Below are positions 1 through 5,708 of a DNA stretch of 6,784 nt, piece after piece (position 1 is the first letter of the stretch; the number at the start of each line of letters is the position of its first letter). The notes beneath the pieces were generated by a model. It was not told the DNA's origin. It saw only the letters and a program-made list of their open reading frames with translations, and made no database searches. Made by a program: the position numbers and the translations under genes. The DNA is from CAZHRJ01 sp964534765. Its GTDB lineage: Bacteria; Lindowbacteria; 2-12-FULL-62-27. The DNA is taken from the NCBI GenBank assembly GCA_964534765.1, contig CAZHRJ010000156.1, positions 1 through 6,784 on the forward strand. Reading direction: 5' to 3'.

Positions 1-65
1 CGTCTCCGGATCAGCCGCTCCGCGGCCCCAAGTGCCGGCGTCTCCGACGCCGGCCGACGCCGGCC
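1..65. repeat. Degenerate copy of the 48-base hairpin repeat, with partial neighbours
   Basis: This is the same repeat family as the array inside the permease gene at 1936-2234. Positions 8-55 carry one nearly complete unit. It has a first hairpin with arms GCCGC (14-18) and GCGGC (22-26), and a second with arms GCCGGCGTC (34-42) and GACGCCGGC (46-54). Both loops are TCC. At 1-8, CGTCTCCG looks like the end of a preceding unit that has lost the descending arm of its second hairpin. At 46-65 the ten bases GACGCCGGCC occur twice in tandem. The repeat lies outside any gene I can recognise, so the element is dispersed rather than confined to the permease. The window begins inside it, so its full extent is unknown. 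Confidence 0.85.
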
Positions 66-230
66 AGTGCTCAATCAGAATTGCCTCTCTCCGCTCCATC
101 ACAATTCGCGCCACCGTGCTCTTACAGCTTCCATCCCCCTACCCTTATCAATATCCGCTTTCGTTCCGCAACCGCGTGTCGCCCGGCAACTTGTTTTTGA
201 TTCCACCTCCGTAATACTATGGAGATCAAG
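66..230. other. Leader region upstream of the ABC cassette, no gene seen
   Basis: This stretch separates the repeat from the first gene. The short open frames here on both strands show no recognisable domain and no ribosome-binding site, and I treat them as chance. Base composition is less GC-rich than the flanks, which suits a promoter region. TTGTTT at 191-196 and TACTAT at 215-220 are weak promoter-like hexamers 18 bases apart, but they are too poor to call. No operator palindrome for a known regulator is evident. Confidence 0.5.
221..224 (+). promoter_or_regulatory. Ribosome-binding site GGAG that decides the DUF3299 gene start
   Basis: GGAG at 221-224 lies six bases upstream of the ATG at 231. 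An earlier in-frame ATG at 219 overlaps this motif and has no comparable Shine-Dalgarno sequence of its own. The ATG at 231 also starts a cleaner signal peptide. The later start is therefore preferred. Confidence 0.55.
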
Positions 231-875
231 ATGACACTCATCCGTCTGACAATCTGGCTGTTCCTATTGGTCCTGACGGCCGGCGCCGCATCCGCGCTGG
301 ATCCCGTCGACTCCGGACCCGCTGTATCGCGTCGAATGGCCGACGCGGACACCCGCTCACTTCTTTCGACGCTTCCGAAAAACAACGGCTATCTGCAGGT
401 CCGATTCGAGCATCTTTCAGACTTCAGCTACGAATTCTCGGAAGAGGAGATTTTCACTGAGGATTCGCGAGTCGTTCTCGCGCGGCTTCATGCCAAAAAC
501 CAGATTCCACGGCGCATCAGGGAACTGGACGGTAAAAAGGCAACGGTTGAGGGTTACATGATTCCGATTGATTTCGGAGAGGGCGACGTCCTCAGTTTTA
601 TTCTGGTCCCGAGTCAGCAGGCGTGCTGCTACGGCGTCCCGCCGAGGATCAACGAGATCGTCTACGCGAAGATGAGCGCCGGAAAAAAGACGAAGTACTT
701 CAAGGATATGCCGATTCATGTCTGGGGAACACTGGTTGTCGGGGAGGAGATTCGGGACGGCACGGTTTTTTGCATGTATTTCATGGAGGCCGAAAAAGTG
801 GAAATGACGCCGGAAGGCATTCAGCTCCGAAACGAAATCATCCAGATGCAGAAATCGCTGCTCCAAACCCGATGA
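231..875 (+). CDS. Exported DUF3299-type protein, first gene of an ABC cassette
   Basis: This encodes 214 residues from the ATG at 231; using the in-frame ATG at 219 would add four. Residues 1-22 form a typical Sec signal peptide: a short basic start, a hydrophobic core (IWLFLLVL) and a likely cut after AASA. There is no lipobox cysteine, so the mature protein should be periplasmic. The body matches what I know of the DUF3299 family: a GYMIPIDF strand near 108-115, then FILVP and a Cys-Cys pair near 132-133 followed by GVPPRINE, then a VWGTL strand. The molecular function of DUF3299 is not established. Family members are often found beside a LolD-like ATPase and an FtsX-like permease, as here. 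The stop codon overlaps the ATPase start by four bases, implying translational coupling. The Cys pair could bind metal or form a disulfide; that is inference. Confidence 0.82.
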   Translation: MTLIRLTIWLFLLVLTAGAASALDPVDSGPAVSRRMADADTRSLLSTLPKNNGYLQVRFEHLSDFSYEFSEEEIFTEDSRVVLARLHAKNQIPRRIRELDGKKATVEGYMIPIDFGEGDVLSFILVPSQQACCYGVPPRINEIVYAKMSAGKKTKYFKDMPIHVWGTLVVGEEIRDGTVFCMYFMEAEKVEMTPEGIQLRNEIIQMQKSLLQTR

Positions 876-1537
876 CCCTCTTGGAAATCAAACACCTTAA
901 AAAATCCTTTTCAACGCCGGAGGGTCCGGGTCACGGGGTGATCGACATCCCGGAATTCGGCATGGACAAGGGCGAGTCCATCGCGCTCGAAGGCAGAAGC
1001 GGGTCCGGCAAGTCGACCTTTCTGAATTTGATCGCCGGCATCCTTCGGCCGGACAGCGGGCGGATCTGCCTCAACGGGATGGACATGGCGTCGTTGTCGG
1101 AATCCGGCCGCGACCGACTGCGCGGCCGGGCCATCGGTTATATTTTCCAGACATTTAACCTGCTTCAGGGATACACGGCCCTCGAAAATGTCGCCCTGGC
1201 GATGATGTTCGGCCGCGGCATGGATCTCACGGAGGCGTCCCGGTTGCTCGATAGAGTCGGACTGACGGATCGCCAAAATTATCTTCCTCGGCAGCTTTCC
1301 GTGGGCCAGCAACAGCGCGTCGCCGTCGCCCGCGCCCTGGCCAACCGGCCCCAACTGGTCCTCGCTGACGAGCCGACGGGAAACCTCGATGCGATCCGCG
1401 CCCGGGAAGTCATCACGCTCATGCGTGACATTTGCGCCGAAAACGGCGCCGCCCTCCTGCTCGTCAGTCATGATCTCGAAGTCCTTCAGCGATTTGAAAA
1501 GAGTCTGTCGCTCGATCAGATTAATCGTTCGGCATGA
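872..1537 (+). CDS. ABC transporter ATP-binding protein, LolD/MacB type
   Basis: This encodes 221 residues, the usual size for this subfamily. All nucleotide-binding motifs are intact: Walker A GRSGSGKST (41-49), Q-loop glutamine 93 in FQTFNLL, signature LSVGQ (142-146), Walker B LVLADE (162-167) with the D-loop NLD (171-173), and switch histidine 200 in LLVSHD. The sequence FQTFNLL and the short single-domain form are typical of LolD/MacB/FtsE-type ATPases, which drive mechanical work in the envelope rather than classical import. The start is the ATG in ATGA, overlapping the DUF3299 stop. An upstream in-frame ATG at 623 would add 83 residues out of another gene's sequence and is rejected. 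No Shine-Dalgarno motif is seen, which suits coupled translation. The stop overlaps the permease start in the same way. The partner is almost certainly the following permease, with the ATPase on the cytoplasmic face of the inner membrane. Confidence 0.95.
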   Translation: MTLLEIKHLKKSFSTPEGPGHGVIDIPEFGMDKGESIALEGRSGSGKSTFLNLIAGILRPDSGRICLNGMDMASLSESGRDRLRGRAIGYIFQTFNLLQGYTALENVALAMMFGRGMDLTEASRLLDRVGLTDRQNYLPRQLSVGQQQRVAVARALANRPQLVLADEPTGNLDAIRAREVITLMRDICAENGAALLLVSHDLEVLQRFEKSLSLDQINRSA

Positions 1538-3080
1538 TGATCGTGAATCGCCTGCGCGGCGTCGGTTGGATGGTGGGTAAAAGTCTTCGCCAGCACGCCC
1601 TCGCGACGATTGTCACGGTCTTTTCCGTCGCGCTGGGATGCGGGCTTCTCATGGCGGTCTTCGCCATTAAGAAGCAGACCTACGATGCCTTCACCGGCGG
1701 CAATGCCGGATTCGACGCCGTCCTCGGCGCGCGCGGCAGCCAGCTTCAACTGGTGCTCAACACCGTCTTTCACCTCGAAACGTCGCCGGGAAATCTGCCG
1801 TGGTCGATGTACGCCGCGATCAAAAAAGACCCACGCGTTGAGCTGGCCGTACCGTACGCCGTCGGCGACAACTTCCGGGGATTTCGCATCGTCGGAACAA
1901 CGGATGAAATGTTCACGCGGTTCGAATATCTGCAGGGCCGGATCAGCGCCTCCGGTGCCCCCAGTGCCGGCGTCCCCGCCGCCGGCCGGATCAGCGCCTC
2001 CGGAGCCCCAAGTGCCGGCGTCTCCGACGCCGGCNNNNNNNNNNNNNNNNNNNNNNNNNNNNNNNNNNNNNNNNNNNNNNNNNNNNNNNNNNNNNNNNNN
2101 NNNNNNNNNNNNNNNNNNNNNNNNNNNNNNNNNNCGCCGGCCGGATCAGCGCCTCCGGAGCCCCAAGTGCCGGCGTCTCCGACGCCGGCCGGATCAGCGC
2201 CTCCGGAGCCCCAAGTGCCGGCGTCTCCGACGCCGGCCGGATTTTTGATTCCAAACGCCTCGAAGCCGTCATCGGTTCGGTCGTCTCGGAAAAGACGGGG
2301 CTTGTCGTCGGCTCCAAGTTCAATCCCTATCACGGCCTGGTCGACGACGAGAACATGCACCACTCCGAACTCTACGACGTAGTCGGCGTCCTGCGGCCGA
2401 CGAATTCGCCCGCTGACCGGGTGATTTGGATCCCGATCGATGGCCTGTTCCATCTCGGCGGACATGTCCTAAGAGGGAGCGGAGAAATGTTCGTGCCGGT
2501 CGAAGGCGAGGATATTCCGGACGAACACAAGGAAGTGAGCGCCGTGATGCTGAAATTACGCTCGCCGATGGCCGGGTTTTCTTTGGATCAGATGATCAAC
2601 AGGCAGGGCAAGACCGCGACGCTGGCCTGGCCGATCGCCCGGGTGATGGCGGAACTGTTCGAGAAAATCGGATGGATGAACCGCGTCCTGGAGCTGGTGG
2701 CGTACCTGGTGGTTGTCGTGGCCGGCGCGTCAATTTTGGCCGGCGTCTACAACACCATCAACGGCCGCCGGAGGGAATTCGCGATCCTGCGGGCGATGGG
2801 GGCAAGCCGCCGGAGAGTGTTTTCGGTCATTGTTCTGGAATCGGCGGTGATTGCGGGCCTCGGATCGATCCTCGGCTATGCCGTCTACTCGGTGATTTTG
2901 ATCGCCGTGGCGACGATCATCCGGACTCAAGTCGGCGTCGTTCTGGATGTGTTTCAGTTTCATCCCGTCCTGGTCCTGACTCCGCCGGGAATGTGCGTCA
3001 TCGGCGCTTTCGCCGGAATCATCCCGGCGATCAAAGCCTATGCGACGGACGTGGCGGAACATCTGGCGCCGATTTCATGA
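1534..3080 (+). CDS. FtsX/MacB-type ABC permease, interrupted by an in-frame repeat array with an assembly gap
   Basis: The first half (1534-1935, residues 1-134) has one membrane segment near residues 22-45, then a periplasmic region. The second half (from 2235, beginning GRIFDSKRLEAVIGS) continues the periplasmic domain. It ends in an FtsX domain with three membrane segments, near 2685-2759, 2817-2918 and 2967-3038; the motif RRREFAILRAMGASRRRVF lies between the first two. Between the halves lies a 48-base repeat array containing 100 N. As written the halves are in different frames. The array phase shows that the real gap is 11 bases shorter, or differs from that by a multiple of 48, which restores one frame. 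Without the array the protein is 415 residues, typical for the family. I therefore read this as one gene, not a frameshifted pseudogene; software may split it near 2034 and restart at 2355. ATG is at 1534 or 1537; the former overlaps the ATPase stop. This is the likely membrane partner of the ATPase at 872-1537. Confidence 0.85.
1936..2234. repeat. Tandem array of a 48-base, 16-codon unit inside the permease gene
   Basis: Full units lie at 1936-1983, 1984-2031, 2139-2186 and 2187-2234. Partial pieces lie at 2032-2034 and 2135-2138, next to the gap. The units at 1984, 2139 and 2187 are identical; the first differs at four positions (21, 27, 40 and 44 of the unit). The unit begins GGCCGGATCAG, and in the permease frame it encodes GRISASGAPSAGVSDA. 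It is open in all three + frames and in two of the three - frames. Each unit carries two hairpins with TCC loops. The arms are GCGCC and GGAGC (one mismatch), and GCCGGCGTC and GACGCCGGC (perfect, the last three bases coming from the next unit). With a gap of 41 + 48n bases the array holds five or more whole units. Confidence 0.95.
2035..2134. other. Assembly gap of 100 N inside the repeat array
   Basis: Exactly 100 N is a standard placeholder for a gap of unknown or estimated length. The gap falls in a tandem array of near-identical units, where short-read assembly is expected to break. Unit starts are expected at 2032 before the gap and observed at 2139 after it. These are 107 apart, 11 more than two units, so the placeholder length cannot be the true one. 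Confidence 0.98.
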
Positions 3081-3120
3081 ATGTTGACCGACTTCCTCCG
3101 CCCCGCCCGTTCACACACGG

Positions 3121-4515
3121 ATGATCCGCCTGTCTGGCGGAGCTGGCGCGGCGCTGGTCTGCGTCGTCCTGTTCGCGGCGCCGGCGGCGCGCGCGGACAC
3201 GCGCGTTGTCCTCTTCATCGTCGACAGCGTCAGCGCGGAATTGCTTTATGGAATGCTCGATTCCGGCGACCTGCCGAACCTGGCGGCGGCGGTCGATCGC
3301 AGCGGCGCGCGGGTGGATGAGGCCATCGCGCCTTTCCCGACGATTTCGTTTTATGCTCACACCTGCATCCTCACCGGCTGCTGGGCCGACCGGCATGGCA
3401 TCACGGCGATTCGATGGTATGACCGCTCGTCCAATCGCAACCGATCCTACGCCGGCGTGGGCGCCGAACTCATTGACGACGACATTGATCCGTCGGTGAA
3501 AACGATTTTTGAGCATCTGGAGGACTTGAACACCGTTTCGATCGGATCGGTCGTGCACCGTGGGGCGGATGAGTATGTCCCGCCATGGCTTCCTCCGGAT
3601 GGACTCCGGATGAAAGCCCTTCAACGGCGGTTCCAAAAAAAAAATCCGCCGGATGTGTCGGTGGTTGTCCTGACGGGCCTGGACTGGCCCGCGCATCGCT
3701 ATGGTCCGAAATCGGAATGGGTCCGGATCGGCCTTCGGAAACTGGATCAGGACATGGGACGGTTTTTCAAGCTGTTGAAAAAACGCGGGCTCGACAAAAA
3801 CACTTACATTTTTTTCACGGCGGATCATGGCCATGCGCCGGTTAGGGGCAGAATCGATCTCTATTCGCTTTTCACCTCATTGGGATTCGACCTCCTGGAC
3901 AAATTCCTCTACACGGCGCGGACGGAAGGCTGGACCGATTACGACGCCGTCATGTGGATGGCCGGCGTCGGCTACGCATTCCTGTATCTGCCCCATCGCA
4001 CGGACACGGAGATGTCGTGGTCCCGCCGGCCGGATGAATCGGAGCTTCTTTCCTATCCGACCGCCGGAGGCCGCCGGGTCAATCTGATCGATGAATTGAC
4101 GCGCCGCCCGCAAATCGCGTTCATTGTCATCCGCGATCCCCTGTCGGGAAAGGTTTCGGCATTTTCAAATGCCGGACGCTTGGAGGTCGAACACGATCTC
4201 GGGGAGTATCCCGATGCGGCCGTTCAGATTCCCCGCCTGATGGCCGCCCCGCGCGCGCCGGACATCCTGATCGTCCCCCGGGACGGATACGAAACGGCAT
4301 GGAGCTGGCATCGGGGTCGGCACGGCGGATATACGAGGCAGGAGATGATCGTTCCTCTGCTGGCGATCGGCCCGAATATCGTCCGCCGCCGCATCCCGCG
4401 CGCGCGGACGATCGACCTCTTGCCGAGCATTTTAAACCTGTTGGGACGATACCACCGGCCCGATGATTTCGACGGGACGCCGATTGAACTTTTTTCATCC
4501 GCGCCGTCGCGATGA
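3121..4515 (+). CDS. Exported type I phosphodiesterase / nucleotide pyrophosphatase-like protein (alkaline phosphatase superfamily)
   Basis: This encodes 464 residues. Residues 1-25 form a signal peptide with a likely cut after AARA, so the enzyme acts outside the cytoplasm. All expected two-metal ligands of the superfamily appear in order: Asp35 (FIVDS), nucleophile-position Ser76 (PTISFYAH, aligned with PTKTFPNH of nucleotide pyrophosphatases), Asp188 and His192 (GLDWPAHRYG), Asp235 and His236 (TADHGH), and His401 (GRHGG). HGITAIRW after the nucleophile also fits. The family hydrolyses phosphodiester or phosphomonoester bonds; the substrate cannot be told from sequence, and some relatives are phosphopentomutases or transferases. 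The ATG at 3121 is the only ATG, GTG or TTG start candidate in this frame after the stop at 3085-3087. It has no clear Shine-Dalgarno. It begins 40 bases after the permease and may share its transcript. A run of ten A (3635-3644) encodes part of QKKN. Confidence 0.9.
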   Translation: MIRLSGGAGAALVCVVLFAAPAARADTRVVLFIVDSVSAELLYGMLDSGDLPNLAAAVDRSGARVDEAIAPFPTISFYAHTCILTGCWADRHGITAIRWYDRSSNRNRSYAGVGAELIDDDIDPSVKTIFEHLEDLNTVSIGSVVHRGADEYVPPWLPPDGLRMKALQRRFQKKNPPDVSVVVLTGLDWPAHRYGPKSEWVRIGLRKLDQDMGRFFKLLKKRGLDKNTYIFFTADHGHAPVRGRIDLYSLFTSLGFDLLDKFLYTARTEGWTDYDAVMWMAGVGYAFLYLPHRTDTEMSWSRRPDESELLSYPTAGGRRVNLIDELTRRPQIAFIVIRDPLSGKVSAFSNAGRLEVEHDLGEYPDAAVQIPRLMAAPRAPDILIVPRDGYETAWSWHRGRHGGYTRQEMIVPLLAIGPNIVRRRIPRARTIDLLPSILNLLGRYHRPDDFDGTPIELFSSAPSR

Positions 4516-4563
4516 TGGGATGATCGGGCAGCCGGCTTCCCCGAATTTCTCCCGCCGCCCTCG

Positions 4564-4580
4564 ACCCCGCCCCGGGGTTT
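4564..4580 (+). terminator. Weak hairpin terminator candidate after the phosphodiesterase gene
   Basis: ACCCCG at 4564-4569 and CGGGGT at 4573-4578 form a perfect six-base stem around a CCC loop, followed only by a short T run and then AGAT. It lies about 50 bases after the phosphodiesterase stop and before pilT, where a transcript end would be expected. The stem and T tract are both short, so it may not work as an intrinsic terminator. Confidence 0.35.
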
Positions 4581-4598
4581 AGATATAGACTAGGCGCT

Positions 4599-5699
4599 AT
4601 GGCTGCTGGATATCATATCAACGATTTTCTCAAAAACATGGTCGACAATGGCGCGTCCGACATCATCCTCAAAACGGGGTCCGCGCCGGCAATGCGAATT
4701 AATCGGGCCCTCATGAAAGTCGAAATGGACCCGCTCAAACCCGACGAAATGGAAAAACTCTGCCTCAACGTCACCGACTGGGAAAAAGTCTCCAAGGTCA
4801 AGGCCGGATCGGAACAGGATATGGCTTATTCGGTCGCGGGCGTCGGACGGTTTCGCGTCAATATGTTCAGCCAGCGCGGGTCATTGGGCATGGTCCTCCG
4901 GCACATCAAGGGAGTCATACCCAATTTCGAGGAATTGACACTGCCTCAGATCATGTACCATCTCTGCGCCTATCAGTTCGGCATCGTCCTGGTTACCGGA
5001 ACCACCGGCAGCGGGAAATCCACCACTCTGGCCGCCATGATGGATTACATCAATTCCAACATGGCCAAACATATCGTGACGATCGAAGACCCCATCGAAT
5101 TTTTGCACCGTGACAAATTGAGCGTGCTCACTCAGCGTGAAATCGGGCTGGATACGGGAAGTTACGGTACCGCCCTCAAGTTCGTCCTCCGGCAAAATCC
5201 CGATATCATCCTGGTCGGCGAAATGCGCGACAAGGAAACCGTCGACACCGCGTTTACCGCGGCGGAAACCGGACACCTGGTCTTTTCGACGCTCCACACC
5301 GCCAACGCGCCGCAAACCATTGAACGCATTCTCGAATTCTACGAAGCCGAGGAAAAAGACCGGCTCCGGGTTCTGTTGTCTGAATTCCTCATGGCGGTCG
5401 TCTCCCAACGGCTCGTGCCCAAGGTCGACGGCAAGGGAATGGTGCCGAATGTCGAGGTCATGATCCAGTCGCCCATCGTCAAAAAACTCATCGTCGACAA
5501 CCGCATACCCAAACTCAAATCCGCCATCCACCAGGGCCGCCAGGAAGGCATGCAGACCTACGACCAGTCACTCGTCGATCTCTTTAACGCCGGCCTCATC
5601 TCCACCGACGAGGCCCGCACCCGCGCTTCCAAACCGGCGGCCTGGGAACTCTACCTGAAGGGCCATTTCCCCGATATCGATACCGGCATTCTCGGATAG
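4599..5699 (+). CDS. pilT: Type IV pilus retraction ATPase, PilT/PilU family
   Basis: This encodes 366 residues, the normal length for PilT/PilU hexameric ATPases, which power depolymerisation of the type IV pilus from the inner face of the membrane. An N-terminal PAS-like domain (about 1-115, including GASDIILKTGSAP) precedes the RecA-like core. The core has Walker A GTTGSGKST (134-142), Asp box TIEDPIEF (161-168), atypical Walker B DIILVGEMRD with Glu208, and His box TGHLVFSTLHTAN around His233. The C-terminal region reads GMQTYDQSL instead of a clear AIRNLIRE retraction motif, a feature that leans towards PilU. No pilin or other pil gene is in the window. The ATG at 4599 fits the family N-terminus; AGG at 4592-4594 is a weak, close ribosome-binding site. 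The next gene follows after nine bases, so the two are probably co-transcribed, though no functional link is obvious. Confidence 0.93.
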   Translation: MAAGYHINDFLKNMVDNGASDIILKTGSAPAMRINRALMKVEMDPLKPDEMEKLCLNVTDWEKVSKVKAGSEQDMAYSVAGVGRFRVNMFSQRGSLGMVLRHIKGVIPNFEELTLPQIMYHLCAYQFGIVLVTGTTGSGKSTTLAAMMDYINSNMAKHIVTIEDPIEFLHRDKLSVLTQREIGLDTGSYGTALKFVLRQNPDIILVGEMRDKETVDTAFTAAETGHLVFSTLHTANAPQTIERILEFYEAEEKDRLRVLLSEFLMAVVSQRLVPKVDGKGMVPNVEVMIQSPIVKKLIVDNRIPKLKSAIHQGRQEGMQTYDQSLVDLFNAGLISTDEARTRASKPAAWELYLKGHFPDIDTGILG

Positions 5700-5708
5700 C
5701 CGCTTCAC

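Noticed and set aside
78..107. Inverted pair GAATTG (78-83) and CAATTC (102-107) as an operator
   Set aside because: Six-base arms 18 bases apart are expected by chance and match no regulator site I know.
623..871. N-terminal extension of the ABC ATPase from an ATG at 623
   Set aside because: These 83 codons are read from inside the DUF3299 gene in another frame and match nothing in ABC proteins. The ATG at 872 gives the normal family start.
1936..2234. CRISPR array
   Set aside because: Units are directly adjacent 48-base copies with no unique spacers, and no cas gene is nearby.
1534..3080. Permease as a frameshifted pseudogene
   Set aside because: The frame change falls exactly at a 100-N placeholder and disappears when the gap is set to a length compatible with the repeat phase.
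3031..3834. Open frame of 267 codons on the - strand
   Set aside because: It is antisense to the phosphodiesterase gene, which has a signal peptide and all seven active-site residues; the - strand product has no recognisable features.
4561..4589. Promoter for pilT, TCGACC and TATAGA with 17-base spacing
   Set aside because: Each hexamer matches the sigma-70 consensus at only four of six positions, and the upstream one overlaps the hairpin at 4564-4578; too weak to call.
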